The notes: a model not told the origin generated them from the sequence alone. Shown: positions 7,895 through 16,913, numbered from the stretch's first letter. The stretch is DNA of 30,867 nt from GCA-2718035 sp964435285 (GCA_964435285.1 CAYSYA010000014.1:1-30867), one strand, 5' to 3'. Translations and numbers: made by a program.

Positions 7895-9777
7895 TAAAAA
7901 TTTATTTCTTTTGAAACTTTTCCATTTTCAAATTGAGAAAAAATAATTTGATTTTTTTCATGACCTTTTATCAAACAGCCCATCAAATTGAATTTTTTTA
8001 TAATTTCATTACTAATTAATTCATCATTAATTATAGAAATGGAATTAACTACATTAATTGAATTGGGATAATATATATCACTTCCTTCTACCCATTCACT
8101 AATAATTAAGTTTTTCTCACAATTCAAGTTACTATCCCATAATTTTAAAATGAACTTTTCACCGGAAAAAATACCATCTTTTTCTAAAGTTGTTTCATCA
8201 TCTCCCCATATTGATATTGCTATTGATTGACCATTAAATACGGTAGAACCAACTAATTTTCCATCAAACGTAAAAATTCCAATTTCATCACCAATACTAG
8301 GCAAGTAACTCCAACTAGAAATAGGAATACCTAATGTCATATTTTGACCAGTTTTTTTAATTTTACTAAAATAAACTCTTTGGTTAGCAAAGTCAGGATT
8401 AATAAATCTAGCATTAGATGAAGGTAAATAAGAAAATTCTGAGGGAGAATTTAACTTTATTTGATATCCCCTTCCAGGGTGCATATTACTCATACTATTA
8501 ACACCAAACTGAGGCCAATAAATTAGACCATCTTCATCTTTAATAATTATTAAATTTTCTTCTATCTCCTCCATCAAATATTCTACAGGTGCGGACTCTT
8601 TATTTAAGTAAGATATTATACTCCAACCTTCATTAATATTAAATTCCGAATCAGAGGGAACAGAAGAGCCTGTAAATAATATATTGGTTCCAGTAGACTC
8701 ATAATTCATTTTAACAATATATCCCTCATTATAACTAATTGGACCTATTTGATTAATACCTAATGTGGGCCAAAAAACATCACCATTTTGGTCTTTGACA
8801 ATAATTAAATCACTTACACCACTAAATATTTTTTCAATATCATTTTCAATAGGAACTATGTAGGATGAAAATATTGTCCAGCCAGCAGGAAAATATATTT
8901 CTTGATTGAATACTGATAATTCAGCTAATCCTCCTAGACCGTTACAATTATAAAAATTAGAGCCAAATATATAATTAGGAATTAATGTATCTTCTGACTC
9001 ATTTTGAAAAACTTTCCAAATAATTTCTTCATTTTCCTGAAAGCCATTGTCTGAACCACTTTCAGCGCCCCAAATTGCAATAGAAGTTGTTTCTCCTTTC
9101 CACATGACAGAACCTCCACAAAGTAAATTATTGTTTTCATCTTTATAAAAAGCACCAATCCAATCACCAAATTCTAAATTATATTCATCTATTATCAGAT
9201 TAGCATTGTCAGGAATCAAAATTGTCATATTACAATCTGTAGAATTAAATTCCCAAGGGGAAAACAAACAAGAGCCATCATCAATTTCTGAATAAGGATT
9301 ATAATTACCAGCTAAAGGATCTAAACACCCAAAAACTGGGTACCAACAAGTACCGTTATCTTCAGTTGCACTATTTTCAAAATTATATGCATCAGGATCG
9401 TTACATCCAAAAACTTCATTTTCATCACATATACCATCTCCGTCCGCATCATTCAAACAAGTCGTTCCATCACAATCAAAAATAATTCCTGGATAAATAC
9501 AAGAACTATCATTTTCAGTTGCATTAGGGTTATAGTTACATGCCATTGGTGTTCCATCTAGATTAGTACCATCCGTACAACCAAATATTTCTAACTCATC
9601 ACAAACGTTGTCATTGTCTACATCATTCAAACAATTATTATTACAATCATAATATTCTTCAGGGTATTGACAATCTCCTTCATATGCATAATTACATGCA
9701 TAGTAATCGTTACAAACTTCTTGTGAAAAAACAAAGAAGGGAAAAAAAAGAAGTAAATAAATTACATTTTTTTTCAT
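7891..9777 (-). CDS. secreted Asp-rich multidomain protein, probable T9SS cargo
   Basis: A 628-aa exported protein of unknown function. A signal peptide (1-19, ending FVFSQ) precedes a Cys/Asp-rich region (22-175). This has two thrombospondin type-3-like segments (CLNDVDNDNVCDE 49-61, CLNDADGDGICDE 107-119), probably calcium-binding, and repeats of the type FGCxDxxxxNYNPxATExDxSC. Then come two pairs of related modules in the order A-B-B-A. A1 is about 176-290 (GDWIGAF, IAIWG), B1 299-370 (GWTIFSS, VKDQNGDVFWP), B2 384-445 (GWSIISY, IKDEDGLIYWP) and A2 470-575 (GDEIGIF, IAISIWG). The last 50 residues (FNLMGCLIKG, FENGKVSKEI) resemble a degenerate type A T9SS sorting domain. It may also be co-transcribed with luxC upstream (52-nt gap). 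The function of the modules is not known to me. Confidence 0.85.
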   Translation of the reverse strand: MKKNVIYLLLFFPFFVFSQEVCNDYYACNYAYEGDCQYPEEYYDCNNNCLNDVDNDNVCDELEIFGCTDGTNLDGTPMACNYNPNATENDSSCIYPGIIFDCDGTTCLNDADGDGICDENEVFGCNDPDAYNFENSATEDNGTCWYPVFGCLDPLAGNYNPYSEIDDGSCLFSPWEFNSTDCNMTILIPDNANLIIDEYNLEFGDWIGAFYKDENNNLLCGGSVMWKGETTSIAIWGAESGSDNGFQENEEIIWKVFQNESEDTLIPNYIFGSNFYNCNGLGGLAELSVFNQEIYFPAGWTIFSSYIVPIENDIEKIFSGVSDLIIVKDQNGDVFWPTLGINQIGPISYNEGYIVKMNYESTGTNILFTGSSVPSDSEFNINEGWSIISYLNKESAPVEYLMEEIEENLIIIKDEDGLIYWPQFGVNSMSNMHPGRGYQIKLNSPSEFSYLPSSNARFINPDFANQRVYFSKIKKTGQNMTLGIPISSWSYLPSIGDEIGIFTFDGKLVGSTVFNGQSIAISIWGDDETTLEKDGIFSGEKFILKLWDSNLNCEKNLIISEWVEGSDIYYPNSINVVNSISIINDELISNEIIKKFNLMGCLIKGHEKNQIIFSQFENGKVSKEINFY

Positions 9778-9829
9778 AGAAAAATTTCGTTAAATGAGGT
9801 TGAAAACAGATTTAAATTTACAAAAAAAA

Positions 9830-10828
9830 TTAATTTTTTAAAAGAAAATCAATAGTATCTATATTGTCAGCATAATCTTTCAACCCAGGTTTTTGAGTCT
9901 TCCCAAACGAGATTGAGTTATATATATCCATATTTGAAACTACACATTGTAATTTAGAAAAATCAAAAACATAATCATCTAGTTTATCGTAGTACTCAAA
10001 GTAAATAACTGAAATTGGGGAAAATAAATCTTTTGACTCTAATAACAAAATACTTTCAAAATTTAAAAAGTTTAAGTTATTAAGTTCATAAATAACTTTA
10101 AAGTAATTTAAGTTTTTAAAATAAAAGTCATGATTTAATATGTTGCTATATTTTTTGAAATATTTTTTTAATCCATTTATGTTGTAATTTTTAGGCAAAT
10201 AAATTTTTGATACATTTCTACATCCTAAACCAAAATATAAAAAAATGTCTTTCATTAAATTATTTAGCTGAAAATTTGTTTCCCGCCCATTCAAAATTGC
10301 AATACTAGTTTTACTTTTTCTAATAATTTTTGGTTTTGCATTTAATTTGTATTCCAATATATTAGCAGTTATATCATTTCCGGTACATATAAATAAATCA
10401 GATTGTAAAATATTTGATTTTAAATAAATTTTTGATTTAAATCTAGGTTCAATTTGAAGAAGTTTTTTTATGACATATTTAAACAAAATCCTGTCTTTTG
10501 AAGATAGCTTTCCTACAAAGTTATTATTCGAAATTAAAACACATAAAAAATCGTGAAAACCGACTAACGGAATGTTTCCTGCCATAAATACACCAATATT
10601 TTTTGATTTATTGTTTGTACTTAAATTATATAAACTTATCCATTTTTCAATTTTATAATTTTTGAGAAGATCAGAGATTGAAATAAGGGCATGGATAACA
10701 TTATTTTGGGTGAAAAATTTGTTTTCGTTATAAATTTTTTTGTATATCGGGTGTTCTTTTTTGTTAATTAATTTTAGTAAAACATCACCTAATTTTTCAA
10801 AAGCTTTAATTCTATCTGATAAATTCAA
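9830..10828 (-). CDS. acyl-CoA reductase, LuxC family
   Basis: A 332-aa LuxC-type protein, related to the fatty acyl reductases that turn acyl-CoA or acyl-thioesters into aldehydes with NADPH. Visible family blocks are GVFMAGNIPLVGFHDF (79-94), KLSSKD (107-112) and DLFICTGND (144-152). The candidate nucleophile is C203 in YFGLGCRNVSKIYLP. It is slightly shorter than most flavobacterial copies I recall (about 350). The start is TTG (10828-10826), matching the usual family beginning MNL..RIKAF; the next Met is residue 82. It is divergent from the ferredoxin gene, an arrangement I recall as conserved in Bacteroidota. No lux luciferase genes are present, so bioluminescence is not implied. The real substrate is unknown. 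Confidence 0.85.
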   Translation of the reverse strand: MNLSDRIKAFEKLGDVLLKLINKKEHPIYKKIYNENKFFTQNNVIHALISISDLLKNYKIEKWISLYNLSTNNKSKNIGVFMAGNIPLVGFHDFLCVLISNNNFVGKLSSKDRILFKYVIKKLLQIEPRFKSKIYLKSNILQSDLFICTGNDITANILEYKLNAKPKIIRKSKTSIAILNGRETNFQLNNLMKDIFLYFGLGCRNVSKIYLPKNYNINGLKKYFKKYSNILNHDFYFKNLNYFKVIYELNNLNFLNFESILLLESKDLFSPISVIYFEYYDKLDDYVFDFSKLQCVVSNMDIYNSISFGKTQKPGLKDYADNIDTIDFLLKN

Positions 10829-10911
10829 ATTAAAATATTTATAAATAACTAAAATAAATATACTATATGTTTAAATATTTGAATAAATTTATATTACTTA
10901 ATTTTTTAAAA

Positions 10912-11259
10912 ATGGCTATAAAAATAACTGAAGAATGCATTAACTGTGGAGCGTGCGAGCCAGAATGCCCGAACAACGCTATATATGAAGGTGCAATGCC
11001 TTGGAAACTCTCAGAAGGAACCAGTTTAAAAGGAAACGTTTTATCTATTTCAGGAGAAAATATTGATGCTGATAAGAGTATGAGTGCTATAGATGACGAG
11101 TTTTATTACATTGTACCAAGTAAATGTACTGAATGTAAAGGATTTCATGAAGAACCCCAATGTGCAGCTGTATGCCCTGTTGATTGCTGTGTCCCAAATG
11201 AAAAAATTGTTGAATCTGAAGAAGAATTACTCAAAAAACAAAAGTATTTACACAAATAA
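10912..11259 (+). CDS. 2[4Fe-4S] ferredoxin
   Basis: A 115-aa low-potential electron carrier. Starting at 10912 gives MAIKITEECINCGACEPECP, the usual beginning of the family. The in-frame ATG at 10867 would add 15 hydrophobic residues that are not part of the fold, so I prefer 10912. Cluster 1 ligands are C9, C12, C15 and C19. Cluster 2 has C72, C75, C84 and C88 with a long C-x8-C spacing, plus nearby C92/C93, as in the Allochromatium-type ferredoxins. The stop TAA overlaps the serC ATG (TAATG, 1 nt), so it is the first gene of the serC operon. Its partner enzyme is unknown; candidates are the divergent LuxC-type reductase or an enzyme encoded elsewhere. Confidence 0.93.
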   Translation: MAIKITEECINCGACEPECPNNAIYEGAMPWKLSEGTSLKGNVLSISGENIDADKSMSAIDDEFYYIVPSKCTECKGFHEEPQCAAVCPVDCCVPNEKIVESEEELLKKQKYLHK

Positions 11260-12326
11260 TGTTAAAACATAATTTTAGCGCCGGACCTTGTATTCTACCT
11301 CAAGAAGTGTTCAAAGAAGCTTCAGAATCGATTTTAAACTTTAATAATTTAAATTTATCTCTGATTGAAATCTCTCACAGAAGTAAAGATTTTGTTGATG
11401 TTATGGATGAAGCCATAAGTTTGACAAAAGAATTACTGAATATTCCAACTGGATACTCTGTTCTTTTTCTACAAGGCGGAGCTAGCTTGGAGTTTTTAAT
11501 GGTTGCAATAAATTTAATGAAAGAAAAAGGGAAAGCTATATATCTTGACACGGGGACATGGTCAGCAAAAGCTATCAAAGAAGCAAAAATATTTGGTGAC
11601 ACCATCACAATAGCAAGCTCGAAAGATAAAAATTATAGCTACATTCCAAAAAATTATAATATTCCAACGGATGCTTGTTATTTTCATTGTACATCTAATA
11701 ACACTGTATTCGGAACTCAAATAAAAGATTTTCCAAACTCACCTGTAAGTTTAGTCTGTGATATGTCCTCTGATATATTTAGCCGAGTTATTAATATAAA
11801 TCAGTTTGATTTAATTTACGCAGGAGCTCAAAAAAATCTAGGTCCAGCTGGTACAACTTTAGTTATAGTAAAAGACAACATACTTGGAAAAACTGGTCGA
11901 AACATACCAACAATGCTAGATTACAGAACTCATATTGACAAAAAGAGTATGTTTAATACTCCCCCTGTTTTTTCAGTTTATGTTTCAATGCTAAACTTAA
12001 GATGGCTTAAAAAAAATGGTGGAGTAAAGTGGGCTGAAAAAAGAAATATTGAAAAAGCAAACTTATTATATCAAACAATTGATAAAAACCCTTTATTTTC
12101 AGGAACAGTTAATAAAAATGACAGATCAATAATGAATGCTACTTTTTTATTAAATGAAATTAAACTTGAAAAGAAATTTAACGAAATGTGGAATGAAAAT
12201 GGAATAAATGGTTTAAAAGGACATAGGTCAGTTGGAGGATATCGAGCTTCAATGTATAATGCAATGAGTCTTGAGAGTGTAAATGTTTTGGTTGAAGTTA
12301 TGAATGAATTAGAAAAAAAAGCATAG
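11259..12326 (+). CDS. serC: phosphoserine aminotransferase
   Basis: A PLP enzyme (355 aa) that converts 3-phosphohydroxypyruvate and glutamate to phosphoserine (serine pathway, step 2; also used in pyridoxine synthesis in some bacteria). It shows HNFSAGPCILP at the N-terminus, the substrate loop ISHRSKDF (38-45), LQGGAS (71-76) and the PLP lysine K192 in YAGAQKNLGPAG. The C-terminal GHRSVGGYRASMYNA is also typical. Length is normal. The ATG overlaps the ferredoxin stop by 1 nt, and serA follows after one base, so a single operon is very likely. Confidence 0.97.
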   Translation: MLKHNFSAGPCILPQEVFKEASESILNFNNLNLSLIEISHRSKDFVDVMDEAISLTKELLNIPTGYSVLFLQGGASLEFLMVAINLMKEKGKAIYLDTGTWSAKAIKEAKIFGDTITIASSKDKNYSYIPKNYNIPTDACYFHCTSNNTVFGTQIKDFPNSPVSLVCDMSSDIFSRVININQFDLIYAGAQKNLGPAGTTLVIVKDNILGKTGRNIPTMLDYRTHIDKKSMFNTPPVFSVYVSMLNLRWLKKNGGVKWAEKRNIEKANLLYQTIDKNPLFSGTVNKNDRSIMNATFLLNEIKLEKKFNEMWNENGINGLKGHRSVGGYRASMYNAMSLESVNVLVEVMNELEKKA

Positions 12327-12327
12327 T

Positions 12328-13284
12328 ATGAAAATATTAGCAAACGATGGAATCTCTGAAAATGGAAAAATAAAACTTCAATCTAACGGATTTAGAGTCA
12401 TTTCATCAAAAGTAGAACAAGAAAAATTAATTGAGTTTATAAATGCTAATGCAATTGAGGTTTTATTAGTTAGATCTGCAACACAAGTTAGAAAAGAACT
12501 AATTGACAGATGCATAAATTTAAAAATTATTGGCAGAGGAGGAGTTGGTATGGACAATATAGACGTTGAATATGCAAAAAATAAAGGAATTCATGTTATT
12601 AACACTCCTTCAGCATCATCTATTTCTGTGGCTGAATTAGTTTTTGCCCACTTTTTTAATTTAGCAAGATATCTTCACAACTCAAATAGAAGTATGCCTT
12701 TAGAGGGTGAAAAAAAATTTAAGATTTTAAAAAAAAAGTACTCAAAAGGAACTGAGTTAAATAAAAAAACACTTGGAATTATTGGCTTTGGTAGAATAGG
12801 TAGAGAAGTTGCAAAAATTGGAATAGGTCTTGGAATGAACATTATTTTTCATGACAAACATATTAATGAAAGTATTATAAATCTGAACTTTTTTGACGAC
12901 CAAAAAGTAAATTTTAAAATAAATTCTTCATCTTTTAATACCGTATTAAAAAACTCTGATTTCATTTCTTTTCACATTCCAAAAATTAATGATAAAGCAT
13001 TGATAGGAAAAAAAGAATTTAAAATGATGAAAGATGGTGTATGTATTGTTAACACAGCAAGAGGTGGCATAATTAACGAAAAGGAACTAATATCTGAGTT
13101 AGAACATGAAAAGGTTAAATCTGTAGGCTTAGATGTATTTGAACATGAACCACAACCAAGTGTTAAAATTCTAATGAACGAAAAAATATCTCTTTCTCCT
13201 CACATTGGGGGTTCAACGATAGAATCTCAAAACAGAATAGGTTTAGAACTAGCAGAACAAATAATTAATATTTACAAAAAATAA
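12328..13284 (+). CDS. serA: D-3-phosphoglycerate dehydrogenase (short form)
   Basis: An NAD-dependent 2-hydroxyacid dehydrogenase (318 aa). By context it catalyses the first serine step, 3-phosphoglycerate to 3-phosphohydroxypyruvate. It has IIGRGGVGMDNID (67-79), the nucleotide loop GFGRIGREV (153-161), catalytic R245 (NTARGG), E274 (FEHEP) and H292 (SPHIGGST). It stops right after the catalytic domain and lacks the ACT regulatory domain, so feedback inhibition by serine through ACT is not expected. Position between serC and the DUF1015 gene supports SerA over other 2-hydroxyacid dehydrogenases. No serB is present in the window. Confidence 0.93.
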   Translation: MKILANDGISENGKIKLQSNGFRVISSKVEQEKLIEFINANAIEVLLVRSATQVRKELIDRCINLKIIGRGGVGMDNIDVEYAKNKGIHVINTPSASSISVAELVFAHFFNLARYLHNSNRSMPLEGEKKFKILKKKYSKGTELNKKTLGIIGFGRIGREVAKIGIGLGMNIIFHDKHINESIINLNFFDDQKVNFKINSSSFNTVLKNSDFISFHIPKINDKALIGKKEFKMMKDGVCIVNTARGGIINEKELISELEHEKVKSVGLDVFEHEPQPSVKILMNEKISLSPHIGGSTIESQNRIGLELAEQIINIYKK

Positions 13285-13285
13285 A

Positions 13286-14440
13286 TTGGTAAAAATTTCT
13301 GAATTTCAAGCTTTAATTGCAGCAAAAGAAAAATTAAAAAATTTTTCAATAAGATCATACCCAGAATACTCTGAAAATGAAATAAAAAATGAGTTAAAAT
13401 CTAATAACATTAGCTATTTAAAAATTTTAGAGGAAAAGAAAGGAAGCAATGATTTTTTAAGCATAAAACAAAAAATAGAAAGTTTTAAGGAAAAAAAAAT
13501 TCTTTTAAAACAAAAAGCAAGTATTTATTTATATGAGCAATCTGATTCAAATAATAACTTTATTGGCTTCATTTGTGGGGTTTCAACAAAAGATTATACC
13601 AATGGATACATAAAAAAACATGAAAACACATTAAAAAAAAGAGAAATTTTATTTGAAAAATATTTAGAAGATTGTAAAGTTCATGCTGAACCAGTTTTAT
13701 TAACTTATAACAAAGACGACAATATTGAGAATTTAATTTTAAATAAAATTAAAGATAAAACTGATTATGAATTTACTACTAATGATGAAAAAAAACATAG
13801 AATATGGATAATTAATGAAACTAAGACGATTGAAGTAATAAAAAAATATTTTTCTAAAATAAGAAATCTCTATATTGCAGATGGACATCACAGAATTGCT
13901 TCATCGAACTCATATAATGAAAACAACCAACTTAACAACCCCTGTTTAGCATTTATTATATCTTCAAATCAATTAAAGCTAGAAAGTTTTCATAGAATAA
14001 TCTCCAACCCAAGCAATATCGATAAGAAAAATCTTTTAAATTATATTAAAAAGAATAAACTCATTAAAGAAACTAAACAAATAATTCCTGTTAATAAAAA
14101 TGAAATCAAAATATACATAAATAACAAGTGGTACTCTATTAATTTAATAAATACAGAAAGTAAAAATGATTTCAATCCTTTAATTTATTTATCTGAAAAA
14201 ATATTAAAACCAATTTTAAATATTAATAATTTACAAACTACCAATAAAATAACCTATGTAGCTGATTCAGACTTTAAAATTAAAGAGATTGATAAAAAAA
14301 ATAATTTGGTTTTTTTACTACCTAAAATTGAATTAAAAACAATTTTTGACACAGCAAATAAGAATCATACTTTACCACCAAAAAGCACTTTTATTCTTCC
14401 AAAATTAAGAACAGGATTACTAATTATGGAACTAAAATGA
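13286..14440 (+). CDS. DUF1015 family protein
   Basis: A 384-aa cytoplasmic protein of the DUF1015 family, of unknown function; some databases label it as a ParB-like protein without good reason. Family blocks are a segment around SRSYPEY-like residues (22-28), KHENTL (111-116), HAEPVLLTY (133-141), EFTTND (162-167) and the highly conserved YIADGHHR (196-203). The C-terminal part is more variable and very Lys/Asn-rich. The start is TTG (13286-13288), one base after the serA stop; no in-frame Met follows for well over 100 residues. It overlaps yggS by 4 nt (ATGA). The recurring pairing of DUF1015 with serine genes suggests a role around serine or phosphoserine, but the sequence alone does not show which. 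Confidence 0.88.
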   Translation: MVKISEFQALIAAKEKLKNFSIRSYPEYSENEIKNELKSNNISYLKILEEKKGSNDFLSIKQKIESFKEKKILLKQKASIYLYEQSDSNNNFIGFICGVSTKDYTNGYIKKHENTLKKREILFEKYLEDCKVHAEPVLLTYNKDDNIENLILNKIKDKTDYEFTTNDEKKHRIWIINETKTIEVIKKYFSKIRNLYIADGHHRIASSNSYNENNQLNNPCLAFIISSNQLKLESFHRIISNPSNIDKKNLLNYIKKNKLIKETKQIIPVNKNEIKIYINNKWYSINLINTESKNDFNPLIYLSEKILKPILNINNLQTTNKITYVADSDFKIKEIDKKNNLVFLLPKIELKTIFDTANKNHTLPPKSTFILPKLRTGLLIMELK

Positions 14441-15057
14441 TTGAAGAAAGAATTAAAAAAATTAAACAAATTATTGGTGACGGTAATTTAATTATTGTAT
14501 CAAAAAACCGAAGCATTGAAGAAATACTTAATGCTTATAAATTAGGGCACAGAGACTTTGGTGAAAATAAAGTACAAGAACTATTAAAAAAATATGAAAA
14601 GCTACCAAAGGATATAAGATGGCACATGATAGGTCATCTTCAAAAAAATAAAGTAAAATATATAATTCCTTTTATTCATTTAATTCATTCCGTTGATAGC
14701 ATTGAGCTACTAGAAAAAATCAACTCTATTTCTGAGAAGAAACAAAGCTTAACAAAATGTTTAATACAAATTAAAATTGCTAAGGAAGAAAGTAAATTTG
14801 GTTTATCAGTATCTGATTTTAATTCAATCAAAAATGAAATTAATCAATATTCAAACATAAAGATAAAGGGACTAATGGGGATGGCAACCGCAACAACAAA
14901 TAAAAAATTGATTACACAAGAATTTAATAAACTATTTAAACTTTATAAAAGTAATTCTAATTTTAAAATCTTATGCATGGGAATGAGTCAAGACTTTGAG
15001 ATAGCAAATAAATGTGGCTCTAATATGTTTAGAATTGGATCTTATATATTTAGCTAA
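14437..15057 (+). CDS. YggS-type pyridoxal phosphate homeostasis protein
   Basis: A 206-aa single-domain PLP-binding protein of the YggS/PROSC family, which buffers intracellular PLP rather than catalysing a known reaction. It has the PLP lysine K23 (LIIVSKNRS), the family blocks DFGENKVQELL and RWHMIGHLQKNK, and the C-terminal GMSQDFEIA...RIGSYIF. It is at the short end for the family (usually about 215-235 aa), mainly at the N-terminus. The ATG sits in an ATGA overlap with the DUF1015 gene. Its last 8 bases overlap the end of purC, which converges on it. The placement in an operon with the PLP enzyme SerC is suggestive. Confidence 0.92.
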   Translation: MIEERIKKIKQIIGDGNLIIVSKNRSIEEILNAYKLGHRDFGENKVQELLKKYEKLPKDIRWHMIGHLQKNKVKYIIPFIHLIHSVDSIELLEKINSISEKKQSLTKCLIQIKIAKEESKFGLSVSDFNSIKNEINQYSNIKIKGLMGMATATTNKKLITQEFNKLFKLYKSNSNFKILCMGMSQDFEIANKCGSNMFRIGSYIFS

Positions 15058-15994
15058 TTGCATTCATTATATTTCCTTCCACTCTGTTTAATAAATTTGA
15101 AACATCGACTCTATCAAAACTTTCATTGGTAATTTTCTCAAACAACTCTATATATCTGTTAGAAACTAAATTTATAAAATCTTCATTCATTTCAGGAATA
15201 ACTTGCCCTTCTTTTCCTTGAAAATTATTTTCAATTAACCACTGTCTAACAAACTCCTTCGATAGTTGTTTCTGTTTTTCACCTTTTTCTTGTCTTTCTT
15301 CATAGCCAGAAAGATAGAAATACCTGGAGGAGTCAGGTGTATGAATTTCATCAATTAGTAGTATTTCTCCATTTTTATCTTTTCCAAATTCATATTTTGT
15401 ATCTACAAGAATTAAACCTTTATCTCTAGCATATTCTGTACCTGCATTAAATAATGCTAAAGTTTTATCTTCTAAAAAATTATAATCTTTCTCAGAAACT
15501 AATCCTTGAGATATTATTTCTTCTCTAGATATATCTTCATCATGACCAACACTTGCTTTTGTAGTTGGGGTAATTATTGGATGAGGAAACTTATCATTTT
15601 CTTTCATGCCATCAGGCATCGGAACACCACATATTGTTCTTTTTCCTGAATTATATTCCCTCCATGCATGACCAGACAAATATCCTCTAATTACCATTTC
15701 AACTTTAATTGGATCACAAAGTTTTCCGATAGTAACAACTGGGTCAGGGGTTGACATCTTCCAATTAGGTATTATATTAGAAGTCATATCTAAAAAAGAA
15801 CTTGCAATTTGATTGAGAACCTGTCCTTTATAAGGAATTCCTTTTGGTAAAACAGTGTCAAATGCAGAAATTCTATCAGTAGCAATCATTACAAGAATTT
15901 CGTTATTTATATTATAGACATCTCTGATTTTTCCCTTATAAAAAGATGTTTGATTAGGGAATTTAAAATTGGTATTAACTATAGTATTATTCAT
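15050..15994 (-). CDS. purC: phosphoribosylaminoimidazole-succinocarboxamide synthase
   Basis: SAICAR synthase (314 aa), which joins CAIR and aspartate using ATP in de novo purine synthesis. Recognisable are YKGKIRDVYNI, ATDRISAFDTVLP, KVEMVIRGYLSGHAW, TKASVGHDE, LVDTKYEFG and IDEIHTPDSSRYF. The length fits the roughly 300-aa stand-alone form rather than the 240-aa E. coli form. Start is ATG at 15994. The upstream phoH ends 8 nt inside purC, so the two are translationally coupled. The phoH-purC pairing is familiar from flavobacteria. Confidence 0.97.
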   Translation of the reverse strand: MNNTIVNTNFKFPNQTSFYKGKIRDVYNINNEILVMIATDRISAFDTVLPKGIPYKGQVLNQIASSFLDMTSNIIPNWKMSTPDPVVTIGKLCDPIKVEMVIRGYLSGHAWREYNSGKRTICGVPMPDGMKENDKFPHPIITPTTKASVGHDEDISREEIISQGLVSEKDYNFLEDKTLALFNAGTEYARDKGLILVDTKYEFGKDKNGEILLIDEIHTPDSSRYFYLSGYEERQEKGEKQKQLSKEFVRQWLIENNFQGKEGQVIPEMNEDFINLVSNRYIELFEKITNESFDRVDVSNLLNRVEGNIMNAIS

Positions 15995-16913
15995 TATTAT
16001 AGGCTTTAATTATTAATTGTACTAATTTATGTCTTATCACGTCGGATTCACTAAGTTGTAAAAATCCTATTTTTTTTTCTTTATTTAAAATATTTATAGC
16101 ATGAAGTAATCCAGATTTTTGATTTTTTGGTAAATCAATTTGAGAAATATCCCCAGTAATAATAAATTTTGCAGAGCTTCCCATTCTCGTTAGAAACATC
16201 TTCATTTGTGAGATAGTTGCATTTTGAGCTTCATCAAGAATTACAAAAGCAGAATCTAATGTTCTTCCTCTCATGAAGGCTAAAGGAGCTATTTCGATAA
16301 TATTATCAGACAAAAATCTTTTCAGTTTGGTTGAGGGAAGCATATCGGACAACGCATCATATATAGGTGACATATAAGGATCTAACTTTTCTTTTAAATC
16401 ACCTGGTAAAAAACCTAAATTCTCACCACTTTCAACTGCAGGTCTGGTAAGAATAATTTTCTTTACTTCTTTGTTTTTTAAAGCCTTAATTGCAAGGGCA
16501 ACAGATGTGAATGTCTTACCAGTTCCTGCAGGGCCAGTAACAAACATCAAATCATGTTTCGAAGACATATCAATCATTTTTTTTTGATTTTTAGTACGTG
16601 CTCTTATAATTTGACCAGAATGACTATGTAGAATAATTTCTTGATTAAAAAAATCGTTGTCTATATTACTAAAAATATAGTGAATATCACTCTCCAATAA
16701 ATTATTATTCATTTCATATCTATGTAAACAATTATTGAATTTAAAATCAAAATCTTGGGTTAAACTTTCTTCTCCAAATATAATCATCACCTCCCCTCTT
16801 AATGTAATTTTTAATTTCGGGTAATAGGATTTTATGATTTTTAATTTGATTTCATTTTCACCAAAAAGATCAAGTAAATCTAAATTTTTTAATATTATTT
16901 TCTTTTCAACCAA
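15987..16913 (-). CDS. phoH: PhoH family ATPase
   Basis: A 308-aa PhoH-like P-loop ATPase; family members are linked to RNA handling and phosphate stress, with no firm reaction assigned. Residues 1-105 form the N-terminal KH-like region (YYPKLKITLRG). The ATPase has Walker A GPAGTGKT (127-134), TRPAVESGENLGFLPGD (156-172) and Walker B VILDEAQN (224-231). The start is TTG (16913-16911). The next Met is at residue 43, inside the N-terminal domain, so no ATG start fits. It is divergent from the DUF62 gene with a 68-nt gap. A TTnnTTTG near-match at 16977-16970 is the only promoter hint. Confidence 0.93.
   Translation of the reverse strand: MVEKKIILKNLDLLDLFGENEIKLKIIKSYYPKLKITLRGEVMIIFGEESLTQDFDFKFNNCLHRYEMNNNLLESDIHYIFSNIDNDFFNQEIILHSHSGQIIRARTKNQKKMIDMSSKHDLMFVTGPAGTGKTFTSVALAIKALKNKEVKKIILTRPAVESGENLGFLPGDLKEKLDPYMSPIYDALSDMLPSTKLKRFLSDNIIEIAPLAFMRGRTLDSAFVILDEAQNATISQMKMFLTRMGSSAKFIITGDISQIDLPKNQKSGLLHAINILNKEKKIGFLQLSESDVIRHKLVQLIIKAYNNE

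Noticed and set aside
8982..9170. 62-codon minus-strand ORF inside the secreted protein gene.
   Set aside because: Another frame of a gene with clear domains; composition is that of a chance reading frame.
9830..10828. Bioluminescence (lux) locus because of the LuxC family gene.
   Set aside because: No luxA, luxB, luxD or luxE nearby; LuxC-like reductases occur widely in non-luminous Bacteroidota.
10867..10911. In-frame ATG giving a 15-residue hydrophobic N-terminal extension of the ferredoxin, like a signal peptide.
   Set aside because: The family normally begins at MAI..TEECINCG; the extension is too short and a cytoplasmic [4Fe-4S] protein should not be exported by Sec.
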